From the NCBI RefSeq assembly GCF_000725805.1, contig NZ_JOFT01000012.1, positions 186,001 to 250,000 on the forward strand: a DNA stretch of 64,000 nucleotides, read 5' to 3'. The position numbers and the translations under genes are program-made. The number at the start of each line of letters is the position of its first letter. Positions within the stretch are counted from its first letter, which is position 1. This DNA comes from Streptomyces xanthophaeus. Lineage in GTDB: Bacteria > Actinomycetota > Actinomycetes > Streptomycetales > Streptomycetaceae. The notes under the pieces are model-generated. The model was given only the letters and a program-made list of their open reading frames with translations, ran no database searches and had not been told where the DNA came from. Positions 9,556-17,836 of this stretch are shown piece after piece.

Positions 9556-9813
9556 TCAGTCCTTCTGGGTGTAGGCGTCGCGGCGGTGTCTGATGGTCCG
9601 GAGGCGGATCGGGTCACCGAGTTCGTACAGCAAGCGCCAGGAACCGCAGCGGGAGCGGCGGCGGGCGAGGTGGACCAAGGCGGTGCTGTGGCGACCGGTG
9701 GGGTCAGCCTCGATATCGGCCAGGTGCTGGCGGATGCGGGCGTGCTGGCGAGCGTCGGTGCGCTACAGCCGGTGGAGCGTTCTGGCGGCGGCACGGCTGA
9801 TGACCAGGGACAT
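9556..9813 (-). pseudogene. RelE/ParE-like toxin with in-frame stop
   Basis: Minus-strand ATG 9813 begins MSLVISRAAARTLHRL, hits TAG at 9763-9765 (codon 17), then continues in the same frame. It reads RTDARQHARIRQHLADIEAD, and finally RSRCGSWRLLYELGDPIRL and IRHRRDAYTQKD, stopping at 9556. This is the layout of a RelE/ParE mRNA-cleaving or gyrase toxin: short helices, then a strand with Arg residues and a C-terminal RHRRDAY. The length (85 codons) fits. It begins 35 bases after the WhiB-like gene stop, so the two may share a transcript. No antitoxin gene of the usual kind is seen. The stop codon probably silences it. Confidence 0.6.
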
Positions 9814-9848
9814 CAAGGGCTTCCTTCCTGGGGCGGGCTGGCTGCCGG

Positions 9849-10151
9849 TCAGGCATCCTCGGCGGGTTCATGTCCTGCGGGCCAGGGGATCGCCCAGCCG
9901 CAGGATTCTCTGAGCACGCACGTCGCACAGACGGAAGCTCTCCGAAGTACGTCCTTGGTGGGCCTGTTAGCCAGGGTCGGGCCGTTGGAGGCGGCGAACA
10001 GCTTCTGGTTGGCGGGCTCGGAGCAAGCTGCCACCCCGCGATCGGTGGTCGGCAGGCGACGTATGCGACCGGCGCTCGTGCGGTTGGCGACGGCCTCCGC
10101 CCTGGAGAACGACGTCGGATCGGCCGACTTCTGTCTCTCGGTCAGGCCCAT
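9849..10151 (-). CDS. WhiB-like iron-sulfur regulator
   Basis: A 100-residue protein with four cysteines spaced as in the WhiB family: C43, C75, C78 and C84 (CxxC then five residues and C, in SVCATCVLRESC). WhiB-like proteins bind a 4Fe-4S cluster and act with the main sigma factor as transcription regulators. The usual G[VI]WGG turn is replaced by GWAIPWPAG, and the N-terminus is Arg/Ser-rich, so it is a divergent member as often found on phages and integrated elements. GAAAGGAAC precedes ATG 10151 at good spacing. The RelE-like remnant follows directly. Confidence 0.5.
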   Translation of the reverse strand: MGLTERQKSADPTSFSRAEAVANRTSAGRIRRLPTTDRGVAACSEPANQKLFAASNGPTLANRPTKDVLRRASVCATCVLRESCGWAIPWPAGHEPAEDA

Positions 10152-10243
10152 GCTGGCTGTTCCTTTCAGGAAGTGGTGGGCTTGGCCAGGCGGCCGTGGC
10201 CGTCATCGGGGTGCGGTCCGATGGCGACCACGACGGCCTGGTA

Positions 10244-10492
10244 TCAGCGCCACGTGGGGCTGGTGGTGCCCCGACGCTCGATCCGGTCCACTGCCGCGCC
10301 GCCGAAGCTGCCGGTCACGATCGTGGCCATGGCGCCGATGATGAACGCCCCCAGGAAGCGGTCGCAGGGGGTGCCGTCAGCGCCGATGCCGGGAAGGGCA
10401 GCCGGGTGTTGGTAGGCCCACCACGCCACCTCCGCTCCGGTGGCGAATGGGATCCCTGCTGCCGCGATCGAGGCGAGAAGCGCGGCGGTCAT
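10244..10492 (-). CDS. Small hydrophobic membrane protein
   Basis: An 82-residue protein with two hydrophobic stretches (about 1-18, MTAALLASIAAAGIPFATG, and about 47-66, FLGAFIIGAMATIVTG). It has a short charged C-terminus. It lies upstream of the WhiB-like gene on the same strand, about 90 bases away, and may be part of the same mobile-element operon. No family recognised. Confidence 0.4.
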   Translation of the reverse strand: MTAALLASIAAAGIPFATGAEVAWWAYQHPAALPGIGADGTPCDRFLGAFIIGAMATIVTGSFGGAAVDRIERRGTTSPTWR

Positions 10493-10654
10493 CGGCGCCA
10501 GGTGATCGGCGGCGTGGATTCGGACGGTTCATCGGTACGACGGGCTCAACGAGGGCTTGGCCTGCCGGCTGCAGGCTCTCGGTGTGCGATTCGTGTGGTC
10601 CTTGTTGCTCAGATATGCCGCGACATCGCCGCGGTGGAGGGGGCGGAGGAACCA

Positions 10655-11265
10655 ATGCAGGAGCAGCAGTCGGACGCCGTCGTGGATGCGGGACGCCGGC
10701 TGGAGATCCAGGTGGAGGCACGGCGCAGGCTGTTCCCGCTCTGGAGGAAGCCGTCACCGCAGGGGACCTGGTGGCCATCGGCCGACTGGCGGTGATGGCC
10801 AACGGGACCGCGAACCATGACCGCACCGAGGCTGAATCAGCGATCGCGGAACGGGCCGACGCTGTGCTGGCCACAGACGTACGGGAGCGGCGGGAAAAAG
10901 TCCTGGCAGCTCAGCAGGAAGCAGAGCGGGCCCGGCGAGCAGCTGAGCGGGCCCGGGCGCTGCTGTCGTCTCTGCGGCGTCCTCCGACCGGGTGCCGGTC
11001 GCTGGGACGCGAGGTGATGCGCGATTCGTGGAAGACGCGCGCCGGCCTTACCGGATCTCGATCCACGGCCGGCAGCCCCGGAGACGCAGGGGAGGGGGCT
11101 GGATCTGGCCGCGATGCGACTCTCATGCCAGGGCAGCAGGCGGGGAAGAGTCAGGCTCGTGAGATGGCGTGTCCGGCCTGCGGCGCTGAGCCCGGAGTCC
11201 GGTGCGGGGTTCCCGGCGGCCACCACCCGTCCCGTGTAGCCAGGCTGAGGCGCTCGCTCCGCTGA
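10655..11265 (+). pseudogene. Coiled-coil protein with C-terminal zinc ribbon, apparent frameshift
   Basis: ATG 10655 follows GGCGGAGGAACCA, a strong ribosome site, and starts MQEQQSDAVVDAGRRLEIQ. Near 10735 the reading must change frame to continue as ALEEAVTAGDLVAIGRLAVM and then a long charged helix (REKVLAAQQEAERARRAAER). The last 33 residues, CPACGAEPGVRCGVPGGHH, form a CxxC...C zinc-binding knuckle common in small actinomycete mobile-element proteins. Part of the middle reads better in a third frame, so there may be a second shift near 11010. Function unknown. Confidence 0.45.
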
Positions 11266-11438
11266 AGACGGACGGAGTCGTCAAGCAGTGACACCTACCG
11301 GGCGACCTGACGACTGATCACTTCCGTGCAGGAGGGGATGCCCGCGTCCAGCATCAGCCGTGCCCGCGCAGGACCGCACCAGCCGGGCGCGCACCGCGGC
11401 GGGGCGGGTCTTGAGTGGATCGCCCGCCTCACCTGTTG

Positions 11439-13405
11439 TCATGCCGGAGGGACGAGCATCTGTTCGTTGCCGAGGCTGTTGGTACGGGTGCCGCGGTACA
11501 TGGTGGTTTCGCCGTCGCTCCAGCGGATGACGAGGTCGTTGGTGAGGCTGTCGCCGGTGTAGTTGCCGGTGGTCATGACGGCGCTGTGGGCCCAGGTCTT
11601 GTTGGGGCCGTGGAACGGTTGCTCGGAGCCGAGGCCGGCGGTGGTGGTGGCTGCGTAGTTGTTGAGTGCGCCACTGGTCCAGCGGACCATGAGGTCCCAT
11701 TTCTGGTTGCCGGAGTATTGTCCGGTGGTCAGGAGGGTGGCGTCCTTCCATGCGCTGTTGGGGTCCTTGAGTTTGTATTCCTGGCCGAGGTTGCCGGCGC
11801 CGACGTTGGTGTAGAGGCTGAGTTCGCCGTCGGACCAGCGCACCATGAGGTCGGTGACGAAGGTCGCGGCGTTGAAGCGGCCAGCGGCGATCTGGGTGGC
11901 GTGGCTCCAGACGGATCCGGAGGGGGCCATTTCGGTGATGCTGCCGAGTCTGTTGGATCCCACGTCGGCGTGGAGGGTCATGCGGCCGTCGTTCCAACGG
12001 ACCATGAGGTCAAACTGGTTCGAGCCGGTGAAGTCGCCTGCCGTGAGGGTCGCGGCTTCCTTCCATGCTGCGTTGGGGGCCAGGAGCTGGCGTTCGGGGC
12101 GGAAGCCGCCGTTGCCGTCGCCGGGGTAGAGGGTGGCTTCACCGTCGGTCCAGATGACGAGCATGTCGCTGTGTCCGGTGTTGCTGAAGTCTCCGGAGGC
12201 GATCTGCTTGGCGTGCTTCCAGGTGTCTCCGCTGCCCGGGAGTGCTGGGCCGTCGTTCGGGGGCTGGTAGGGGTTGGGGCGCTTTACCTTGTCCGGGCCG
12301 ATGCCGTTGGCGGCATCGTTGTAGAGGTCCTGGGCGTCCTTGCCGAAGAGGGGCGCGTACGAGACCCAGTCCACGTTGGCGTCGTTGCCTCCGCCGTTGT
12401 ATCCGCCGAGGTTGCCGATGACCTGTCCGGTGCGGGTCTTGGCGTCGTAGCCCTTGATCCAGGGGCCGCCTGAGACGCCTCCGTAGTAGCCGCCGCACTC
12501 CATCTGCATCTGTCGGAACCGTTGGAGCCGTTTGGTGCGAACAGTGCAAGTGATGGCCCTGTGGGTCGGGTTGTCCTTGGCGCTGCTGGGGTAGCCGACC
12601 ACGGTCACTGTGTGGTCGTATCCCGATGCCTGGGTGAAGGTCAGTCCGCCGGTGACGTTCTCCACGAGGCCCTTTACGCTCGGGCCGACTGTGGCTAAGG
12701 CGGTGTCGAGGTCGGAGGTGGGGCCCTTGGTGTTGTTCACGTACCGCGGGTCCAGGTAGACGTCGGTGATGGGGAAGACCCCCGAGGGCTGCGAGCTTGA
12801 GTCCAGGCCGTGGCGGTACTGCGGTACGAAAATGCGCTGCGTAGCGTTCTTGAGGCCGGTCCCGCAGTGGCCTGCGGTGAGCAGGAGGTTCTTTCCCTTG
12901 CTGCGTACGACGCTGCCGGTGCAGGAGGTGGCGTCGCCGTTGGGGGGGGGCTGCCTTTGTAGAAGAACGTCCCGACCATGGGGAGCCCTTCGAAGTGGTT
13001 GGCGGCGGGGGTGTCTGCCGGTGGTGCTGCAAGGCCTCGCGCTGTCTCGGAGGCTCTGCCGCGGTCGGCGTCGATCGGCTTTGCCTGGGCCATGCGCTCC
13101 GCGGTCCAGAACGCCAGCTCACCAGACAGGTCAGGACGGGAGGTCGTGGCCTGGCTGGTGGGGGAGCCGGGTGGGGGAGTGGCCGACGGTGATTCCCGGG
13201 GACGGGGAGGGGGAGGAGTTGGGGTGGGGACGAGTGTTGACCGTTCGGGTCGAACGTGCGTCTTGGAGGGCGTGGGTGGGGCGGTCCTCGACGGTAGGGA
13301 CTCAGCCGGTGTGGGACTGGGTCCGGCTGCGGCGGCCGGAGTCACGAACAGGGCAGCTGCGAGGGTGAGCGTGGTCGCAGTGATCCATCGGTTTCTTGTT
13401 ATCAA
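11439..13405 (-). pseudogene. Secreted trypsin-like protease with five beta-propeller-type repeats, split at poly-C
   Basis: The start is probably TTG 13405 (AGAAAG upstream). The N-terminal frame gives a signal peptide (TLTLAAALFVTPAAAAG), a Pro/Thr/Ser-rich linker and HFEGLPMVGTFFYKGSP, then loses frame at nine consecutive C. In the shifted frame the S1 protease core is complete: His in LLLTAGHC, Asp in SDLDTALATV, Ser in GGVSGGPW. Five FG-GAP-like repeats follow (each about 50 residues with a DLMVRWSDG core), ending MLVPPA. With the frame restored every catalytic residue is present. It could be a sequencing error, a recent mutation or a slippage-controlled gene. It diverges from the gene at 13530. 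Confidence 0.75.
12942..12950. repeat. Nine-base G/C homopolymer inside the protease gene
   Basis: Nine G on the plus strand (nine C in the coding strand) sit exactly where the protease reading frame breaks. Seven or ten C would join the two halves in frame. Confidence 0.85.
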
Positions 13406-13529
13406 GGAAGGGCGCTTTCTGGGCGTGCTGATGACGCAACGTAGCGGGTTGTATTGGTGCGTCAGTTCGATGAGTAGGGGGGCTAGGCGCGGGCCTGCAA
13501 GATCGTTAACGGAGGATGAAAGGCACCAA

Positions 13530-14636
13530 ATGGGGTTGAGTCGAGTTGGTCGCAGCGCTGCAGGGACGCTGGTCATTCTGTTGTCAGCAGGGACGGGCGT
13601 GGCGTCGGCTTCGTCGGCCACGGATGCGCCGAAGCCGCTGCCGAGCGGGGCGTCGATATCCGTCCAGCCCGGTGACCGGGTGGCCGTGTCCACGCCGGCC
13701 CGGGTATCCGCCGATGCCCGCAACGGCGTCAGGGTCACGTCCGGCGCGTTCGTCGATGACGGCGCGCTGAGGATCCAGAACACTGTCGTTACGGCCGTCG
13801 TGACCATCTCCTGTACAGCTGCTGCCGGTCCCCATGAGGTGCTCCTGAAGCCCCCGGCCGACGAGCAGGAGGAATCAGGTGGCAGCCGGCTGTGGGGAAG
13901 CGTGCAGGTGGCCGCGGCCGACGAGCAGGCGCGCGAGGAGTGTGCCCGCCGCACGGCGCAGGCCCCGGAGGAGTCGCGGGAGGAGGACTGGGGCCCTGAC
14001 GCGCCGTGGCCGCAGACGCCCTGGCATGTTCGAACCGTGCAGGCCGGAGCCCGGATCGCCGCTCAGGACAACCCGCACACGGCGGATGACGGCCGGGTAA
14101 AGCTGACGTCGTCCGGCTTCACGGCCCCTGTGGTGATGCGTGGCGACAAGATGGCCACGGCCACAGCCACAATCCGGTGCGATGCACAGCCCGGCCTCTA
14201 CACCGTGGAGTGGGCAAAGGCAGGTGAGCCGCAGAAAGTCTGGGCCCGCTACCGGGTCACTCAAGCCGCACCCGACTGCCGGAATGCGGAGGCGCAACCC
14301 CCGGCAGGCGGCCCGGCGTCGCGAGCCCCGTGGCTGGCCGGGGGCGTCGGCACTCTGCTGGCCCTCGCCCTCGGAACGTCCATGTGGCTACGCCGCCGAC
14401 GGGCGAAGTCCACCCAGTCCGCCACGCTGGGCAGATGGGTCAGGTCCTCACCACGGGCCACGGCCCCTACCGCGCCGCAGTGCGAGTGCCCGCACACGAT
14501 GATGTCGCGGACCTTCCGCGAGCGATGCGGTGTCGAAAGGAACGGGCCCGCTCCAGTAGGTCGTCCATGCTCACGTCTCCTGGCTCCGTATATCCGGGTG
14601 GATGTCATGGGTGAAGAGCCTGCGAGCTATACATGA
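13530..14636 (+). CDS. Membrane-anchored secreted protein with foreign C-terminal tail
   Basis: ATG 13530 has AAAGG 7 bases upstream. The 368-residue product has a signal peptide (about 1-32), an extracytoplasmic part with two similar halves (about 40-110 and 165-235), and one membrane helix (WLAGGVGTLLALALGTSMWL) followed by RRRR. This single-span design is the same as in the protein at 17837. After RRRRA, at about base 14400, the frame enters the antisense strand of the carbonic anhydrase remnant, adding about 78 residues of unrelated tail. The original gene probably stopped soon after the Arg cluster. Function unknown. Confidence 0.65.
   Translation: MGLSRVGRSAAGTLVILLSAGTGVASASSATDAPKPLPSGASISVQPGDRVAVSTPARVSADARNGVRVTSGAFVDDGALRIQNTVVTAVVTISCTAAAGPHEVLLKPPADEQEESGGSRLWGSVQVAAADEQAREECARRTAQAPEESREEDWGPDAPWPQTPWHVRTVQAGARIAAQDNPHTADDGRVKLTSSGFTAPVVMRGDKMATATATIRCDAQPGLYTVEWAKAGEPQKVWARYRVTQAAPDCRNAEAQPPAGGPASRAPWLAGGVGTLLALALGTSMWLRRRRAKSTQSATLGRWVRSSPRATAPTAPQCECPHTMMSRTFRERCGVERNGPAPVGRPCSRLLAPYIRVDVMGEEPASYT
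14400..14568 (-). pseudogene. Second truncated beta-carbonic anhydrase copy
   Basis: Minus-strand ATG 14568 starts the same MDDLLERARSFRHRIAR as the copy at 2377. It then joins, out of frame, to KVRDIIVCGHSHCGAVGAVA and on to HLPSVADWVDFAR before it ends at about 14400. The deletion here differs from that in copy 1: it keeps the CGHSHCG segment that copy 1 lacks. The 3' half of the gene is absent. The two broken copies together would cover most of one gene. Confidence 0.8.
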
Positions 14637-14697
14637 GCTACACGTGGGTTACCGGTGAGAGTGTTCTCATGGACACACCGCAACTTTGTGATCGATG
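14545..14697 (-). repeat. Duplicated block, copy 2 (inverted relative to copy 1)
   Basis: Reverse complement of the 2255-2415 block, containing CAGGAGACGTGAGC before the carbonic anhydrase start and GTGTCCATGAGAA at its outer end. The outer end merges into an IS630-type transposase remnant. Confidence 0.65.
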
Positions 14698-14812
14698 GCG
14701 AAGGAGTATGGGCCTGTCCCAGTCCTCGCTCTCACGGATCTGGCGAGTGTTCGGCCTGCAGCCACACCGCTCGGTGAACCGTTCCGTGTTCGATGGAGAC
14801 TCGATTCCGTGA
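14660..14812 (+). pseudogene. IS630-type transposase N-terminal fragment
   Basis: The frame gives LMDTPQLCDRWRRSMGLSQS and then SLSRIWRVFGLQPHRS. This is the second helix-turn-helix of IS630-family transposases, where SQSxVSRIWRAFGLQPHR is characteristic. It then runs into unrelated sequence and stops at TGA 14810-14812. The DDE domain is absent. Confidence 0.6.
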
Positions 14813-14824
14813 AAGGACCGAGTC

Positions 14825-14998
14825 GTGGCGCGTCCCTCCTTCTATCCCCTTGAGCTGCGTAAACGAGAGGTCCGTAAGGTCGCCGAGGCCCGCGGCGACC
14901 ACCCGATCGCGGAGCACCTGGGGGTTCCGCTGACCTGCGCTACGCACGTATCTCGCCCTGTTCGCCGTGCACGGTGCGCGGTCACGGGGTGTCGGTGA
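14825..14998 (+). pseudogene. Transposase OrfA-like N-terminal fragment
   Basis: GTG 14825 after GAAAGGACC starts MARPSFYPLELRKREVRKV, the N-terminus of IS3-type OrfA helix-turn-helix proteins (usually MARPSKYPEELRxxAVRMV). It continues VAEARGDHPIAEHLGVP and then degenerates, ending after 57 residues. Confidence 0.45.
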
Positions 14999-15141
14999 GC
15001 GCGGATGGACTTCGTTTCCAAGTGCTCCACGGCTATCTGGTGCACCCTGCCATTCGCGCGGATAGCTGTGGCATCGAGCGTCAGCCGGCAGGCCTTGCCT
15101 ACGGTCAAGTCTCAGGAGGTCAGCACCCCATTCGCGGGTTC

Positions 15142-15735
15142 TTATCGATGCGCGGCGGGCCGGCACACAGCCAAGGACGCGCGCAGGTCTGCCGCGACGG
15201 TTTCTATCAGGTCGCGTGCCAGAGCAATTCCAGGATCGTGGACGCCACGTACGGCTGTGGTGAATTCCGTGATGGAGCGGAACGTAAGGCCGTACGCGCG
15301 TTGCAGGTCGCCAGGCGGCAGTGAAATCCGTACCCGGCGCGGATCAACCCGGCTGCGGGCGCCGAGGGTGCTTGTCACGGAGGCCGCCTGCCAGCCGCCC
15401 TCGGGGCTGGACAAGAACCCGGCGAGATACCACGGGTCGACCAGATCGGGGTCGGTCACCCGCAGACGGTGAACACCGGAGCCCGCGTACGTCCCGACGT
15501 CCTCCCCGGTGGCGACCCGTGCCACGACCTCCCGCGCCAGCGTGGGGAGGAGGATATCGCCCGCCCGGATGAGCGGGTGCAGCAATGGCTCCGCCGGGGC
15601 CGGTCCGACGCCGGAGGCCGGGCGGCCCGAGGTGATGTCCCGGACGGGGAGGGGCTCGGTGACCTCGCTGGCATCGACCACCAGCAGGTGGTCGACCTGG
15701 CGCTTGCGCTCGGTCCCGAGGTGCAGGTGGGACAC
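15142..15735 (-). pseudogene. C-terminal part of an N-6 adenine DNA methylase
   Basis: The 197-residue frame (GTG 15735) contains LHPLIRAGDILLPTLAREVV, then RVTDPDLVDPWYLAGFL, DPRRVRISLPPGDLQRAYGL and a helical end. This is the layout of the target-recognition-like C-terminus of the large N-6 DNA methylases common in Streptomyces. The S-adenosylmethionine and NPPY catalytic parts are missing, and no restriction gene is nearby. It is probably the relic of a restriction-modification or defence gene. Confidence 0.5.
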
Positions 15736-15794
15736 CTCACGACCGCTCTGACCAAGCCCTGGCCGGGAACCACCCCCGGCGCGGTCCCCGACCG

Positions 15795-16076
15795 TTGAAG
15801 GCCGTCGCGTCCGTGCACCGCTTTGCCCTTCGGAAGGGCTTCAAGCCCCACGATATGGTCGCGCAGACTTGGCGCGTGCCGCTCCGGACAGCTGAGGAGT
15901 GGTCACGCAAGGCGCGGCGCGCGGGCATCTTGGGCGAGCGCTCCGCCGGCTCGAAGCGTTCGACTCGCCGCAGTGGCCTGTCCTCCCTCGCAAGAGCACC
16001 CGTTGACCGTCACATGGCACAGGGTCTATGCCACCAAGCCGCTTCATCGATGGCGTTGGAGAAGAATGCTGCCTGA
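15795..16076 (+). pseudogene. Helix-turn-helix-like mobile-element protein fragment
   Basis: The frame reads VASVHRFALRKGFKPHDMVA, then TWRVPLRTAEEWSRKARRAG and ILGERSAG. This resembles the C-terminal helix-turn-helix of small Streptomyces mobile-element proteins (VAxVYRxAxxxGxxPxxAVA...RSTAxxWVxRARxxGxLG). No matching upstream part was found in the same frame. A short, uncertain remnant. Confidence 0.3.
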
Positions 16077-16200
16077 TTCAGGGAGGAGACCCAGATCATT
16101 GGGCCGCTGCGGCCGTCCTTGAGTCAGGCGGCCGCGGTCTCGGAGCGTAGGTTCAAGAGGGCCCGAGCTCGAATAGCTCCTTGGAGTTGTCGACGCAGTG

Positions 16201-16560
16201 TCAGGCGGCGAAGCCGACGTCCAGGATCTTCGCGGCTTGGCCGATGGAGCCGGGCATGAGGTGGCGGTAGATCTTGAAGGCGATGTCGAGCTCTTGTGGC
16301 CCATCCACTCGGCGACGTCGGTGATGGGGATGCCGTTGGTGAGGCAGTTCGAGGCGAAGAAGTGGGTGAGGCTGTAGATCACCATGCCGTCCGGGACGTC
16401 GGCCTCGCCTGCGCGCTTCATGCGCTGCTAATGGTTCTGGAGGTAGTAGCCCAGGTACGGCTTGGTGGGGTCCGTGGGGTGGCGGAGGAGGTAGCCGTCG
16501 ACGGTGCCGTGTTCGTCGGCGTACCACTCGATGGTTTCGCGGATGCGGGCAGGGGGGCGT
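16201..16560 (-). pseudogene. Tyrosine recombinase (integrase) C-terminal remnant
   Basis: Minus strand: RIRETIEWYADEHGTVDGYL, then YLGYYLQNH followed by an in-frame TAG. After it come MKRAGEADVPDGMVIYSLTH, FFASNCLTNGIPITDVAEWM and GHKS, a frameshift, and IAFKIYRHLMPGSIGQAAKI ending at 16201. This is the catalytic C-terminus of a phage-type integrase. Box II normally reads HSLRHFFAS; here the catalytic Arg is replaced by Thr (YSLTHFFAS). The tyrosine is kept (KIYRHLMPG). The stop, shift and lost Arg show it is dead. It marks an old integrated element. Confidence 0.7.
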
Positions 16561-17123
16561 CACGATCGGCACGGAAGCCGACAGCATCGGCACGGCGATC
16601 GACCTGCGGCTGCAGAGCTGGCCTTCACCACGGCTGCGCCCGTGGACCTGGCATGAGGCAACGAGCTCGCCGCGCACCTGGCCGAGACCGTGCACCAGTT
16701 GAAGCTCGATGTCGATGGACCGGGCCCACGACGGAGAGGAGGACCTGGGGTCGGACGCTGCCTGCCGCAGCCTGGTCCCAGGCGATGGCCCGCAACCCGT
16801 CCGGATTTACCTGCACCCAGTTGTACCTCGCCGCTCTCCAGGACCCTGACGGCTCACCCCAGACCGGCTCCTGTAGCTCCCGCACCAGGACACGGTCGAC
16901 GACGTCGTCCACCGGCTCAACCTGACCACCCACCGGCCTCCTGGGGGCCGCCGACGCCGACCTCGTGGTCGACGGCCTGCTACTCGACTTCAAGAGCGCC
17001 AAACGCTCCTTCGCGTGGGGACTCCCCGAGCAGACCGCGTGGCAGCTGCTCGGCCACCTGCTCCGCGATACCGCCGGCCACTGCCGGATTGACTCTTCGG
17101 CGGCCGACTCTGGCACTGAATGA
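16561..17123 (+). pseudogene. Mobile-element hypothetical protein remnant with nuclease-like motif
   Basis: Pieces in several frames read TEADSIGTAIDLRLQ, LAFTTAAPVDLA, NELAAHLAETVHQLKLDVDG and, last, LLGAADADLVVDGLLLDFKS followed by AKRSFAWGLPEQTAWQLLGHL, stopping at TGA 17121. The last piece contains D-x-V-V-D-G...D-F-K, the spacing of a PD-(D/E)xK nuclease fold. This is only a suggestion. The gene is split by at least two shifts and a stop. Confidence 0.4.
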
Positions 17124-17262
17124 GTCGCTTGATTACCTGACAATTCATCATTAGGGGTTAATTTGCTGCAAGGCGCCTATGTGCCGCAGACATGGTGCGC
17201 TGTCATATTCCTGCCAGATCGCCCCGTTCATCTCGTTGTACCCATCAGGGGAAGGCAGGAAA

Positions 17263-17826
17263 ATGGGCAGGTTCAGGTACGGAACCACGGCGTCGGCCAT
17301 CGCGCTGGCCGCCTTGGGATCGCTCGTGGCCGCGGGAGGCACAGCTCACGCGGAAGCGGGTCAGGACACCATCAGCATGCTGAAGCAGGAGAAGACCCAG
17401 TGGTGCTGGGTCGCCTCCGGGCTGACCATCGCCAAATTCCAGGGCTTCGGCTCCACGCAGACGGATTTCTGCAACCGGGCTCAGCCCTACTACGGCTGCA
17501 ACAACCAGCCCGCCACACTCGACGACATGGCCAGGGGCTGGAGCAGCCTCGGCATGGCCCACACCGGCTCGGGCCTGAGCAGCGCGGCCACGTTCAACCA
17601 GGTGTACACCGACGTCAAGGCGGCCCGGCCGATCGGTGCCCGCATCGGGTGGACGTCCGGTGGCGGCCACATGAACGTGGTCTACGGCTTCGATACGTCG
17701 AACACCACGATCGCTGTGGCCGACCCGTGGCCGGACACCACTACGTACACGTGGTGGAACTACCACGACTACGTGAGCAACAGCTCGTCGAAGTGGACCC
17801 ACTCCCGCATCGGTATCTCCCGCTAA
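17263..17826 (+). CDS. Secreted papain-like cysteine peptidase
   Basis: A 187-residue secreted protein with a signal peptide of about 30 residues (LAALGSLVAAGGTAHA). The mature part has C48 in KTQWCWVASG, H136 in GGGHMNVVYG and D154 in VADPWP, the Cys-His-Asp/Asn triad order of C39/papain-like peptidases (AvrRpt2-like group). ATG 17263 is preferred because AAGGCAGGAA lies just upstream; the longer frame from 17179 has no ribosome site. The next gene starts 10 bases after its stop, so the two are almost surely one operon. Substrate unknown. Confidence 0.8.
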   Translation: MGRFRYGTTASAIALAALGSLVAAGGTAHAEAGQDTISMLKQEKTQWCWVASGLTIAKFQGFGSTQTDFCNRAQPYYGCNNQPATLDDMARGWSSLGMAHTGSGLSSAATFNQVYTDVKAARPIGARIGWTSGGGHMNVVYGFDTSNTTIAVADPWPDTTTYTWWNYHDYVSNSSSKWTHSRIGISR

Positions 17827-17836
17827 GGCAGGCGAC

